Source of the DNA: Symbiodinium natans
Taxonomy: Eukaryota; Sar; Dinophyceae; Suessiales; Symbiodiniaceae
DNA length: 64,000 nucleotides
Direction: 5' to 3'
Assembly (NCBI GenBank): GCA_905221605.1
Contig: CAJNDS010001147.1
Coordinates: 681,713-745,712, forward strand
Below, piece after piece: positions 19,868 to 30,837 of the stretch (positions are counted from its first letter, which is position 1; every line of letters starts with the position of its first letter). The position numbers and the translations under genes were made by a program. The notes under the pieces were generated by a model, which saw only the letters and a list, made by a program, of their open reading frames with translations, was not told the origin of the DNA and searched no databases.

Positions 19868-20608
19868 CATGGCACGTCCACAGAAGAGGAGAGAGTCGGC
19901 CCCTTCAGGAATCTCAGCATTCTGAGTATTCTGGACGTTTGGGAGGTTTGGGGCCATGCCGATGGTCAGATGGGGAAGTTACGGTCGCAAAGGAAAAAGT
20001 CGCCGCACGCTAGACTAGAAGCGGCTAGAAGCGGCTGGAAGGTTCGAAGATTTGGAAGCTGCCCAGTTTGTTGGCTTTACTCAGAGTTGAGAGTTTATGC
20101 TTAGGAGAACCCTGGCTTGCAGGGAGCATGAGTAGTTAGAGGCATTATCGTGCTAAGTAATCGCTTCCTAATCTTAATTTTTCATTCAAGACGGCCCCGC
20201 CGCGAAAAGTGCGTTGTGGCCAAAGCTTTCTTATCTTGAATGTTGCGAACATGGGGTAAGTTCCGTGCATCTGTGATTAGGTTGCAACATCTCAGAACAT
20301 GCCACAGAACATGGTTTCGGGTGACACTAGCTATTTGACATTGGCATGATGACTGAAGAGAAAACACTGTGCAGGCAATGTTGCGGTCCATGAGGAAGTA
20401 GGGTAGATTTGACATGCTTGCCGTTCTGGCAGGCTGGTGCGTCCAACTGGGAGACTGGTTTCATGGCAAAGAGATCAGGTCATCAATGGTGCACGGCACA
20501 GTTGGCAAATGTAGTGGGGCTCATTGGGGCTTGGCAGAATCCAGTGCTTTTTCAAGTTCAGCCCGCAAGTTTGCCACCTCTCCAAACACTTTGAGCAGCC
20601 GTATCCAG

Positions 20609-20757
20609 AAACTTCGCGGCAAAGGCTGGTCAAAGGACAAGAAAGCTTGGTGCTGCCTGCACAAGCACGTCGCTTGCCCATCGACGCCCCCCTTCGACTG
20701 CGAAGCACAGTTCGACCATTGGCAGGCCAGAGAAGCTGCGAGAGATGTCCAGTACTA
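20609..20757 (+). CDS. WCC-module fragment, open frame
   Basis: Reads KLRGKGWSKDKKAWCC, then LHKHVACPSTPPFDCEAQ, then FDHWQAREAARDVQY and a stop at the end. It spans the end of one module, a Cys linker and the start of a second (FDC...FDHW) without a frameshift, so this may be a real exon. Partners on either side were not found. Confidence 0.5.
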
Positions 20758-21451
20758 GTAGTGCTACACAAGGCTGCTACATGCACACGCATGCTGCAAC
20801 ATGCTGAGCTACCAGCTACCAGTGCTGTTGGAGCCGTCTGAGCCTTGCAGACATCCTGGTCCATCCTGAAGCAGAGATACTGCCGCACCCTCGGGAGTTT
20901 TCGTGCGTGCATACTGTGTTTATCTTCTCATGCTTTTGCAAGGCCAGGTTCTAGTTGCAGCTTGGGGGGGCTACCGGCTGCAAACTATGGATGTGCACTG
21001 TGCACTCCGTGCTAGTTCTGCATTAAGCAAGAATCATGGGTCTCAGCAGCCGAGAAGCACTGGCTGCAATCCGGGCCCGAGCACTGAATCGCTCCACTTC
21101 GTAGAGGTACGCATCTGCAAGCATTTGCAAGCATTTTGCCACAAGCGATAAGGCTGCAAAGAGGCTCATCGAGGATGCACGACGACTGAACTCACCACTT
21201 CGAAGCCCTTTGACTGCGGCTTGGCAGTGCAAATGGCGTCTCAACTCTTGTAAAGGTGTACTTGGATCCCAGCACCCAATCGCAAGCTCACCGTTGCCCC
21301 TGCCTAGTGACACCCAATTGCTTGAACGGAGCAATTTGCGCAACTTGGCTCTCCGCGACGTGCGCTGGCTGGAAGCAAGTTCACCTTCAAGTCCTGCGCA
21401 CCCGTGGCTTTCCGTGTAGCTTGCTACGACTCAAAAAAGCCAAGCCAAGGT

Positions 21452-21511
21452 GATGCCGGCTTTGCCAACTGGGTGCACGGATGGTCAAGGCTGAAGAAGG
21501 CTCGCGTCCCA
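21452..21511 (+). pseudogene. WCC-module fragment lacking the Trp-Cys-Cys core
   Basis: Reads DAGFANWVHGWSRLKKARVP behind CCAAG. The first half fits the module closely, but the KKxWCC end is replaced by KKARVP. Confidence 0.55.
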
Positions 21512-22486
21512 CAGCCTTCAGAGAAGAATTGGGGCGTAGAACGCAACGTCTCAGAAGACTCGGAATTGGTACACAAGAGGATGGGGTCAACACAGGAGTC
21601 TAGTCTCTAAAAATCTCTTGCGCTCGGCCCGAAACCGATGTGTTGCAGAACTGTCAGCTTAACACGGGGGCGTTATTCGGTTATTCAATGGTTTGTCGAC
21701 GGAAATAGACGACACCCTCAAAGCTGCACCCAGAATTCCGGAATCCTTGGCAGCAGCCCAGAGATGTTCACTTGAGTCCCGGTCCAACACGCGCAGGAGT
21801 GGTGCTGCCTCCATGAGCATCTTGCATGCCAGACAACGACGCAGTTTCCATACGACGCATGTCTTGACATGTGGGGTACGCAGAACAGAACTGAGCTGCT
21901 AATGGGAAATTTGGAATGGCCGCATGCCCTCTGGCAAATGGTTGCGGTATTCTTGAAGGGTTCCCAACAGCCGAAGGGTTGGGTTCGCTCTCTAGAGGGG
22001 TCCTGTCACCCTGGAGCCCAAACCGGAAGGGAAGGGTAAGAGGAGCCAGAAGGGAAGGGCACCGGAACGGAACGGACGCCGGAACGCAACAAGCGGAACG
22101 GAACGGAGCGGGGCGCCGGAGCGGAACGGCGTGCAGGAACGGAAGGAGGGCAGGCTCAAGATGCCGCCCGCTCCTATTCCCCATAGGCAGCCTCCTGGTC
22201 AACTCAGATAGCCTTCGGCACTCTTACGTGGTAATGGAGGAGTGCTGAAATCATCCGGGCAAATATTCCAAGGTTCTTTCGGATCCTGATCGCATGGAGC
22301 CTCTCCCCTCAACAAACCCGATACCTTGAAGTTCTGGCCTTGGGAGCGCGAGTCGCGCGTTCTTACGCCGCCTCGCGCGAACATTTCTGGGTCCTTGATC
22401 ATCATTTTCTTGCTGGCTGTTGGGTTGCACAGCTGGGTTAGTTCGTTGGGTTTCAGGTTCATCTTGTGGTTCAGTTTGGGCAGGCA

Positions 22487-22539
22487 CCCTAAACCCTAAA
22501 CCCTAAACCCTAAACCCTAAACCCTAAACCCTAAACCCT
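22487..22539 (+). repeat. Interstitial telomere-like array
   Basis: About seven perfect CCCTAAA units. Confidence 0.95.
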
Positions 22540-23946
22540 CGTTCAAGCAGGATAAATGTTCGAGGACGAAGCAGAATCGCAGGTTCTCCAACAGTTTTAC
22601 TCGCAGCTGTTTCCACATGATTGAGAACTAGATGACTGCTATATTTCGATTGCTCCGACCATAATTTCGTTATGGTGCTCTTCCACTCCAGCACCAACAC
22701 TGAGGTTGATGTCTTCAGGGTTTGCTCGTAGGCCTTGTGATTAGACACGCGATTTGGAAATCCTATGATCCTGAGCCTAAATTCTGATGCGTTTGCAACG
22801 ACCTGTCCATTTTTCACTGAAGGTAGCACGCAACCCATCTTCTTCCTCAAACTCTGCTGGTGAGTTTGGGCGTGTTTCTGGTACACGCATTGCAAGCAAG
22901 CCTTACAAGCATTATGCAGTGGGCTCAAGGATTGTGATGCCGGCTTCGAAAACTGGAAGCTTGGCTGGTCGAAGTTGAAGCAGCAGTGGTGTTGAACCTT
23001 GGCCGCGCTTTTTGGCCCACTTTTTCAGCGATTCATGCCTTCGTGTGCAGAAGCATCCTCTCCTTTGCTGCCAAAAAGCCAAACAAAGCCCATGTCCACC
23101 TAGTTCCCAGCCTGTGTCATGCAAACATGGCAAGAACTTTTCGGGCCACCAGGTGAACATGATCAACGCGGCTGCGTTGCTAGTACATCTGTGGCGCCGT
23201 TGCCGTTCGATTGTTTCCATGACGTACCTTGGCAGTGGACTCGCAGCGTTCATGTGACAGTGTAGCTTGTTGTGATGCAATTGACATTATTGCGAGTATG
23301 AACCTTGCAGCCGCCTGCATGGGTATAAGAGTCAAAAGGGAGAGGCAGCAGTTGCGAATTCCAAGTATGATTTCATGCATTGTGGATAGCCCTCCGTGCT
23401 AGCCATTTCACAGCCGCCCAGCCAGCAATACTTGGCTTGGTTGAGGTTGCCAAAGACCTGCATCAGTCTGAACATATGGGGCATTTTGCCGACGAAGGAA
23501 CGAGCAGCTTCACATGAACCGCTTCTCCATTGAGAAAAAAACCAGTCAGGCAAAACATGGTCAGTGGTCGCTGCAGGAGGGTGACCGGACAGATTTATGA
23601 AAGGAAACAAAGATGTCCAGATCAATTGGTTGCACCTGGTGCCCTTCATAAAATCCCTCGAAAACATTCGGTCTGATTGCTCTGGGACTACACTGGAAGC
23701 AAGTTGAATGGCCGTGAACGGTCGCGAGTCCCAGGTGCCTTCAGTGTGGCCGCAACCAAAGAGCGAGCTCCTATTCTGAATGCCTTCACGAGCCATCAGC
23801 CTTCACGTATAGGCTCATGTCGCGCAGTCGCGAGTTGCATATGCAGGAGATTAAGCTTCTTGATGTGCATTGCGAGTAACGTAGCCCGAGCGAAATCGCC
23901 TTCCGACATTCTGGAGGGTTGGCTCATGTCTTTGCTCCAGTTCGTT
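22540..23946. other. Non-coding stretch with one WCC-module fragment
   Basis: Only the fragment at 22930-22995 is recognised. Confidence 0.45.
22930..22995 (+). pseudogene. WCC-module exon fragment ending in a stop
   Basis: Behind CTCAAG it reads DCDAGFENWKLGW then SKLKQQWC and TGA. It is closely related to 16034-16099 and has the stop at the same place in the Trp-Cys-Cys core; the bases after the stop are also similar (AATCTCGGCTGCG versus AACCTTGGCCGCG). Confidence 0.6.
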
Positions 23947-24478
23947 CAAAGGTTCTGCTGCACGCATTTTGACCGTGGATGTGCGACGACTACACTGGCG
24001 CCGTACGTCGCTTGCGGCACTGGCACCGTTGTAAGTTGCCTAATCCCTCAACCTGGCCCTGAGCAGCGAACCTTCAATTGAGATGGAGTTACGGAGCATG
24101 GCCTGAAACTTCCTTTGTCTTGTGCCTCGTCCGAGGATTGCTACACAGGCTTCTTCAACTGGAAGACACTGTGGACTGGAGAGAAGACCTTTCGCAGCAC
24201 CCAAGTTCTTCATGTGATGCCAGTTGCTGGACATCCCTGGTAAGGACTGCAAGCCTAATCGCTGATCCGTATCCTTTCATGAACATGCGTGCAAGCAACG
24301 GCGTTTGTTTCGATTTCAATCACATTTTCGGCTCATTGTTTCGGACTCTGTCTTGAGCCCTGTTCAACTTGCACACGAGTTCTCAGACTCTTCCTTTCAC
24401 GTTTCAAGTTCTTCCATCCTGCCACAGCATTCCAGGCAGCAGTGGTGCTGTGCCCACGTCCAGCGAGGGCATGCCTGG
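23947..24478 (+). pseudogene. WCC-module exon cluster, copy 2 of the segmental duplication
   Basis: 23947-24033 reads QRFCCTHFDRGCATTTLAPY and continues open to CGTGTV. 24133-24198 reads EDCYTGFFNWKTLWTGEKT. 24434-24478 reads RQQWCCAHVQRGHAW. Each piece matches copy 1 at an offset of 6.41-6.45 kb, and intron-like parts between them are also alike (for example GCTGATCCGTATCC at 17811 and 24261). Confidence 0.6.
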
Positions 24479-25795
24479 CTCGTTTGATGGCGTTTGGTGT
24501 ACTTCACCCTCCTGGGAGTTGCCCAGTGTTTCTCACTAGTGCCCTCTAGAAGTTGTGGGGCCAGGCTACGGTGAGATGGCTTTCTCCCATGTGGCTCAAG
24601 CACTGCTGTTCTGGATGCACTCCCCGTTCTCTGATTGGCTCATCTTCGAGTTCTGCCTCTCCAAGAGCACTGCCAAACGGCCCCATGAACACTCCCAAAG
24701 CACCCCGAGAGCACGTCAAGCGGCGCAAAGCTTCCCAAAGCGACATTTCTCCAGGAGATGATGCACGGGACCCACTGAGCACCATTTGGAAACCAGCATT
24801 TGGAGCGAACAGCATGCCCAACAGACGAAGCGAACCCATCCAAGAGCCGAACATGCAAAGGACAGCATGGCCTCCGGCCATGTTTTCGGACAGGGCGAGC
24901 GATCTGCAAAAGCCCTCAGAAATGGGCACAAAACTGCCGGAGCGCGACTTACAGACTTACAGTAGACAACACACGCGCTCCTGACCTCGGCGACAGAGCT
25001 CGCTTCTTGTGACGTAGCACGGTTGTTACCAGTTTTTGATCGACGTCTTCAGCTACACATCGTACAAAACCAGGACCCTGGAAGCCCATGGCAAGCCTCC
25101 CTACGCCCACTGTAAATTCAAGAGAGGGCGACGGCCTTGAGGCCGAATGTCGCGACTTCCCAAAATTTTCTTAGGGAACGCCGTGCGGGACACCTCTTTT
25201 CATGACCGGCGCTCCTTGCGCGGCCCCAAAGAGTTCTCTTCGAGCCCCCCCAGGAAGCCGCTTCCTGAGCTTTTCAGAGTCGAAGGGCGCTTCCTCTCAG
25301 CTTCCTCTTTACACCCAGCTCTGGACTCCTGAACTCTTTTTTACCAGCTCTCGACTCAGCTGGGCTCTGACAAGGTACTGAGTACAGCCATGGCCGGAGG
25401 ACCCCGAGTTCGTGTAGCTTTGATGGCAGGTGCGCGCCCAGGCCGACGCCGGCACCATATGACTGTGATGCAGGCAAGATCAAGAAGGGTGTTGAAATTC
25501 TGAGGGCTCCAACCGACTGAAGCACTTGTGCTAAATTAAGAACTTGACGATGAATGCTGTTTGACTACCGGATTTCGATTGCTTCGGAAGGGTCAGCTCT
25601 CGTGCTGGAAGGGTGTGGGGCTGGAACGGGCATGTTCGCAGAGCGCACCTGCGTGCTGCAAATCGGAAGCGGTGGTTTGTCCTACAAGCTGGCGTTTTTG
25701 TTCTTGACTGGGCAGAGGTAATTCTCTGGCCCCGCAAAATGCGAGCAAGGGACACCCCCCCCTGCCCTCACCACACCCCCCCCCCCCCCCGCCCT
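24479..25795. other. Non-coding stretch, no gene recognised
   Basis: Overlapping open frames on both strands at 24550-24980 have no motif. The right end is a poly-C stretch (about 25757-25790) leading into the AT-rich island. Confidence 0.4.
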
Positions 25796-26306
25796 CTAAA
25801 CCCTAAACCTGAATTGAGTAGGAGTCGTATTTAGAAAGATGCCTAAAACTTCTTATTAAGTCAAATTGGATTCCTAGGAATGTCAGTAGGATTTCTTTTA
25901 GGTCACGTGGATTCGTGCGATTTTGAAAGGGTTTTACTAATTTCACGAGGGTTCTAATAATTTTAGTCGGATTAGTACTGGTATTCATATCATACGATTC
26001 CTAATGTGATTCCGATGAGCTGAATAGTATTCCAATTCATTCTACCAAAATTCTTATTCATGCTAACAGGAAGTTAGATTTCTAATCGAAGTAGCTCGAC
26101 TAGGAATCTCAATACGAATCAAAATAGATAAAGCATCCTTTCAAAATTAGGAAGCACTAGGAATCTGATTAGATTCAAAAAGCCCTAGTAAAATTGACAG
26201 AAACCCCATTAACATTCCACAGGAATCCAATTTGAAATCGAATTTCGGGGAATCTTATTGGACGGAGTACGAATCCTATTGCATTAGAGGAAGGGGTCAG
26301 GGTTTA
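25796..26306. other. AT-rich island bounded by opposed telomere-like words
   Basis: About 490 bases markedly richer in A and T than both flanks, without open frames. Short words around GATTC and GGAATC (for example TAGGAATC, GGATTCC, ACGAATC) recur every 15-30 bases in both orientations. The left edge is CTAAACCCTAAACC (25796-25809) and the right edge is CAGGGTTTAGCGGG (26292-26306), that is, telomere-like words pointing in opposite directions. It could be an insertion or a divergent satellite. Confidence 0.6.
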
Positions 26307-26934
26307 GCGGGACGTGGTTAGGGGGAGGGGGGTGCCGCAGCGGGCTGCAGTGTGGCTGCGACCACTACCCGCTTGCTTACCCACTGCACTTCGCAATGAA
26401 GCAGATTGTTTTTTTTACCAATCCGTAGTTGCATTCCAAAGCTGATGCCAGCCGACATTAGTCGAGCATCACCAAGAACTGAGTCCAGCCCTGCCACACC
26501 GCACTTTGACCGCAGGCTACATTCGATGGGAGAAAGGCAGGATTCCCAGAGCGAAGAGAGCCAGCCTGGATCGCATCTTTGCTTCCGAATGCTCGAGGAA
26601 AGTTTGTGTGGGGATGGTACATCCATGCACATAGTGACAACTTTGCTTCAGGGAGGTGCATCAATTTGCATGTTATCGGGTCGTGCATTCACGCGCGCTG
26701 TGCCTTGCGAGCCACGAAAGCCAGGATGCGTAGTGTTTGTGCTGCGGAAGCAGTTGTAAAGGTATGAGTTCTTGCACGATACGACATACAGCGCTTTCGG
26801 GTGTTCCTCAGAACCGAGCCATTTCAGGATAGGTTTTCTTCGGGGCAGTTGTAAGCTGAAACGTAATGAGGAGCAGTTCGGGGCGGCAGTTCAAGCCTGC
26901 GTCTTGCGGGGCTCGGCCTTTGATCTCCATGCCC
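26307..26934. other. Non-coding stretch, no gene recognised
   Basis: Short frames only, no motif. Confidence 0.4.
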
Positions 26935-27013
26935 CAAACCCTAGAACCTAAACCCTAAACCCTAAATTTCCCTAAATCTTAAACCCTAAACTCTAAACCC
27001 TAAACCCTAAACC
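26935..27013 (+). repeat. Interstitial telomere-like array, degenerate
   Basis: CCCTAAA units mixed with CCCTAGAA, CCCTAAATTT and CTCTAAA variants. Confidence 0.9.
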
Positions 27014-27112
27014 AATTGCAATTTGTTGGAAGGCTGGTCGGATGCAAAGAAGCACTGGTGCTGCCTGGACCGGTGGGTTGGGCAGTTGGGCAATCGGCAC
27101 TCAACTCTCCTT

Positions 27113-27117
<5 letters not shown>

Positions 27118-27168
<51 letters not shown>
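27118..27168 (+). repeat. (GA)n microsatellite
   Basis: About 25 GA units, directly downstream of the WCC-module exon. Confidence 0.95.
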
Positions 27169-27172
<4 letters not shown>

Positions 27173-27299
27173 AGAGAGCTTCAGACTGTGCCCTTTGTCC
27201 TTCACACACAACCCGTGCCATGCACTACGTTTCCACCCGCTTTTGACGGGGCACAGAGTGGGTTCCAGACACAGCTGGGCCCACGGCCCGTCCAGCCAC

Positions 27300-27405
27300 C
27301 TGCGAAAACCGCGGGCACGGCAGCAAACGACAGACATGGGACTCTCGCGCCCTTCGGGGCGGCTCCCCTCTGGGGGGCCTAGCGTGTGGAGAGAGAGAGA
27401 GAGAG
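27300..27405 (+). repeat. GA-tailed repeat unit 1
   Basis: A unit beginning GCGAAAACCGCGGG and ending GGGGGGCCTAGCGTGTG followed by a (GA)n tail. The 95-base body repeats at 27447-27540, and its last third recurs at 27809 and 61055. Confidence 0.7.
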
Positions 27406-27446
27406 AGACTGAGAGAGAGGGGAACCTCGCAGCCCAACAACCCCCG

Positions 27447-27550
27447 CGAAAACCGTGGGGGAGTAACCAACAGACCAGTGGACATTGCGCGCCCCTCGGG
27501 GCGGCCTCCTCTTTCGGGGGGGGCCATGCGTGCAGAGAGAGAGAGAGGTC
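27447..27550 (+). repeat. GA-tailed repeat unit 2
   Basis: Begins GCGAAAACCGTGGG, contains GCGCGCCCCTCGGGGCGG and ends GGGGGCCATGCGTGCAGAG running into a (GA)n tail. Body and tail arrangement match unit 1. Confidence 0.7.
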
Positions 27551-27670
27551 AGTGGAAGGAAGGAAGGAGGAAGGAAGGAAGGAAGGAAGAGAGAGTCAGA
27601 GAGAGAGAGAGAGAGAGAAAGCCCAGCGTGCGGAGGTTCAGGGACTTCTGCCCTGTCCTCCATGCCCGGT

Positions 27671-27793
27671 AGAAGAAGAAAAACAAGAAGAAGAAGAAGA
27701 AGAAGAAGAAGAAGAAGAAGAAGAAGAAGAAGAAGAAGAAGAAGAAGAAGAAGAAGAAGAAGAAGAAGAAGAAGAAGAAGAAGAAGAAGAAGA
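27671..27793 (+). repeat. (AAG)n microsatellite
   Basis: About 40 AAG/GAA units. The poly-Glu, poly-Arg and poly-Leu open frames that cross it are artefacts of the repeat. Confidence 0.95.
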
Positions 27794-27804
27794 GAGAGAG
27801 AGAG

Positions 27805-27950
27805 AGGTCGGGGGGGGCTACGCGTGCAGGAGAGAGAGAGAGAGAGAGAGAGGGCGACCTCCCCTTGGGGGGGTTGAGTGCGGAGGAAGGAAGGAAGGAA
27901 GAGTGAGAGAGACAGAGAGAGACAGAGAGAGAGGGAGAGCGCAGTTCTGA
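27805..27950 (+). repeat. Partial GA-tailed unit with GA and GGAA tracts
   Basis: GGGGGGGGCTACGCGTGCAG followed by (GA)n, then GGGGGGGTTGAGTGCGGAGG followed by (GGAA)n and (GAGA)n: two further truncated copies of the unit's end. Confidence 0.6.
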
Positions 27951-28338
27951 AGCATGGGTTCCTGAGTTTTTCGGCTTCTGCCCTCACAGCACCCCGAATG
28001 TTGGCCTGCGCAGGAGTTCAATCGAGGCTGTGACCCCTTTGACTGCGAGGCCTGAAGGGGGTAATTGGTGGGTCAGAGATGTTTTGACGCCACGGCGGGG
28101 CATGAAGCTCGTGGTCAGAGTCGCTATGAGTCGCTGCTGGGTTTGGCGACCCGACAGGAGGAAGCGCATCGATGGGATCAGGTTTGGTGGCAACCTCAGC
28201 ACTCGGGAATGATGACGTGCTGCGCAAGTCACGATTGCGAGCACTGTGGGAGCTTGCTGGCACTCTTGTTTACAACCGTGTTGCATGAAGTGTTTTTTTT
28301 CGAGGTTAACGCAAGTGAAGTCTCAGTGCAGACAAAGG

Positions 28339-28428
28339 TCTCCTGCGAAAAAGGCATGGTGCTGCGAGCACTCGACCATTGGCTGCGTGACCACTACGAC
28401 AGCCGAGTATGACTGCGATGCAGGCGCG
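28339..28428 (+). CDS. WCC-module exon, intact
   Basis: Behind ACAAAG the frame reads SPAKKAWCCEHSTIGC, then VTTTTAEYDCDAGA. It joins the end of one module to the start of the next with all Cys kept. The frame stays open on both sides (28246-28650), although the Cys-rich stretch is the only recognisable part. Of the fragments here it is one of the least damaged. Confidence 0.55.
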
Positions 28429-28836
28429 CGGTTTGGAGCACGTGTTGAGATTCTCTCCCTCTCGGCTCGCCCCTCTCGTTTTGTACTGTCCCCTCTCTCT
28501 CTGAGGATACGCCAACTGGGAGGAAGGTTGGAGCGATGGACCCTCGGACTCAGATCTGTCTCTCTTTGTTGGCTGTTTGTGTTTAGCCAGAGGGTTTCAA
28601 GGTATTGCGTGCGTGTGTGTGTGTGTGGGTACGGGCGTCTGCGTTTCTAAGTCTCTCTGTGGGTGTGTGTGTGTGTGTGTGTGTGCGTGTTTCGAAGGTG
28701 TTTTAGTTTTAGCTTCAGTCCTGCGAACCAGTTGCTGGGCAGTACGCCGGGTAAATTTGCAACACGTGCTTGATTGCAAATCCGCGGACGCATGCTGTGG
28801 CCACAAAAGCCTTTGAAACGAAACCTGACCTGAGGT

Positions 28837-28901
28837 TTGGGATGTTCCCCCTTATACTAACAATCCTGAAAACGATTGCAATAGGCGGCACTAAGCATCC
28901 C
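28837..28901. mobile_element. Degenerate relative of the 17104 MITE-like element
   Basis: Its first 50 bases align with the left half of the 17104-17185 element (GGGATGTTCCCCCT, then CTA, CA, and ATT..AATAGG in the same order), and its end ...GCATCCC is a decayed inverted repeat. It is flanked by GACCTGAGGT on both sides (28827-28836 and 28902-28911). Confidence 0.55.
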
Positions 28902-29109
28902 GACCTGAGGTGCTACTCGAGGACCTCTCTTGGTTCCAGTCGGTAGATTTCAATACTTCCTCGGACCATTCTGAAAGCCTGGCATGGCCTCATGCACTGA
29001 CCAAGCTCCCCAAAACAAGGTCCGTACACATGACACAAGCCGTATAGTACCGAAATCATCATGTCTTGGATGACCCGGGCTTTGTGGTACCAGAGTCTCC
29101 ACCTCGCTT

Positions 29110-29178
29110 TGCAGCAAAGGCAAGCGCAACTGGTGCTGTGCACACTTCAACCGTGCCTGCGACCGCTACGACTCTTGA
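29110..29178 (+). pseudogene. WCC-module fragment ending in a stop
   Basis: Reads CSKGKRNWCCAHFNRAC then DRYDS and TGA. The Trp-Cys-Cys core and linker Cys are kept, but the next module start (YD-C) is cut off by the stop. Confidence 0.55.
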
Positions 29179-29534
29179 ATTGCAATGTGCCTGCTTGTTG
29201 AGAGAACCACGCGCATGGCAGTTTGTAGCGTTAAGGGCAAGGGTGTGGGCTCTTGTGCAAATATGGGTGTTGAGGACGCATGCGTGTGCAGGTGGGCGGG
29301 AGTGTCTCTGTGTGTCTTGGTGTATTTCACTGTGTCTGCGAGATCGCAGGCTGCCGAGGGGCATTCAACAATATTGGCAAGAGGGATTGGCCGCTGTCGC
29401 GCGATACAGCTAAGCTAGACGTGGTAGATAGAAGGCCTTATGGCAGTTCCAAGTGTCTAGTCGTCAACTTCTCAAGGGAAGGACCTTGCCCCACTGAGTG
29501 CCAGAGTGCATTGCACTTGGTTTTCCTTTTGCAG

Positions 29535-29620
29535 CAGGAACAGGGAAGTCTGGCTTTCTGATGTCGAAGCTGCGTGGAGCGTGTGAATCTGAGGGCATGG
29601 CGTGCGTGTCAGCAGAGTCT
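29535..29620 (+). CDS. Possible exon with a Walker A motif
   Basis: A strong acceptor (TTTTCCTTTTGCAG) is followed by a frame reading AGTGKSGFLMSKLRG then ACESEGMACVSAESG. AGTGKS followed by a helix and a hydrophobic strand ending in SAxSG looks like the P-loop strand order of Pif1-type helicases (AGTGKS...VTAxTG). No further helicase motif was found nearby, so this is a fragment or a chance likeness. Confidence 0.3.
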
Positions 29621-30022
29621 GGTTTCCTTCTCTCCGCTTTCTTAAGACTGTCTAGGGTCAGACTTGGTGGTGTTCACAAATGTCACAAATTTCACAAACT
29701 CACATGAGCACCAGATAACAAGGAAATCAAGTATGTATTTCGATCATCCCCACCCTGAAAGCTTTCCGATGCGGCAGCCGTCCTGGCGTTTTCGGGCGAG
29801 GAAGTTCGGACACTTCGCCACATTTCGCCACAGGGCCTCTGTCACGGGACTCTTCGCGGAATTCTCAGGGGGTGGGGCGGTCACAAGGGGCTCTGGCGGG
29901 ATGTGTTTGGGAGGTGGGCAGGTATTCCGAGGATACTCAGCGGGGACCTGCGGGCTTCTCCGGGTGCCGTGAGCTCGTCGGGACTCTTTTGGGGTGGGCT
30001 CCACGGATTCTCGGGACTCTCC

Positions 30023-30192
30023 CTAAACCCTAAACCCTAAACCCTAAACCCTAAACCCTAAACCCTAAACCCTAAACCCTAAACCCTAAACCCCAAACCC
30101 CAAACCCTAAACCCTAAACCCCAAACCCTAAACCCTAAACCCCAAAACCTTAAACCCTAAACCCTAAACCCTAAACCCTAAACCCTAGACCC
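30023..30192 (+). repeat. Interstitial telomere-like array
   Basis: About 24 units of CCCTAAA, with several CCCCAAA variants in the second half. Confidence 0.95.
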
Positions 30193-30837
30193 TCTGTGGG
30201 CTTCTATGGGGGGCACAGGCCAGGAGACCGGGGCGGGAGATCGGCCCGAGGAGCCGAGGAGAATGGTTGACTCGAAGCCCAACAATTCCTCAGGCTCGGG
30301 ACAAAGTCGCAAAGTCTGATTTTCCTTTTGCGCCGGAACAAGCACAAGTAAGAAACCGCATTCGCTTATTGTCTTCCGTTTCTTATTCACAGAGGTCTGC
30401 CTATGCGTGCGATTTGTAGAGCAGGGGGCAGTAGTCCATTTAGCGGTCACTGGCAAACAAAGCCCTGCGCGTCGGCTGTCCGGGACACCAGGATCACGTA
30501 CCTGCAACATAGTGATGGTTTTCGATGCCTTGCAAAGCAACCTGTGCACTGGAACATCATCGCTGTTGGTTCACCTTATGGGTCATACCAGGTCGTCCTA
30601 CAAATGTCAGGGGAACATGCAGCAAGCGGTGATAACTTCGGACGTAGTTGGTACACAGGCGCAGTACGTAGGGATGCAAGCATCACTAGCTAAGCATACA
30701 GCACTAATGGAAAAGAAACATGCCTCGACTTTCACCCTTTCTCCAATGGCCTCTACGCTAGATGCTGTGTTCGAGAATCTGCAAGACTGATGTCTGCGTA
30801 TCTGTATCTGTGTGTGGGTGTGCGTGTGCGCGTTTTT
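30193..30837. other. Non-coding or unrecognised
   Basis: An open frame at 30407-30790 (127 codons) has no motif; I cannot support it as a gene. Confidence 0.35.

Larger units (their letters stand above)
19868..22486. other. Non-coding stretch holding two WCC-module fragments
   Basis: Outside the module fragments at 20609-20757 and 21452-21511 nothing is recognised. About 22030-22140 is a purine-rich degenerate repeat of CGGAA pentamers. Confidence 0.45.
27029..28055 (+). pseudogene. WCC-module exon pair split by a microsatellite-filled interval
   Basis: 27029-27073 reads EGWSDAKKHWCCLDR. The next module piece, starting behind GCGCAG at 28014, reads EFNRGCDPFDCEA then TGA. It is the paralogue of 19675-19867, where the same two pieces lie about 90 bases apart; here about 940 bases of GA, GAA and GGAA repeats and GA-tailed units lie between them. 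The stop after CEA suggests a dead copy. Confidence 0.6.
28429..30022. other. Mostly non-coding, with a MITE relative and two exon candidates
   Basis: Contains (GT)n near 28604-28690 and the features listed at 28837, 29110 and 29535; nothing else recognised. Confidence 0.45.

Noticed and set aside
27042-27987. Open frames of 130-302 codons on both strands
   Set aside because: They are poly-Glu, poly-Arg, poly-Leu and Ser-Leu readings of GA and GAA microsatellites.
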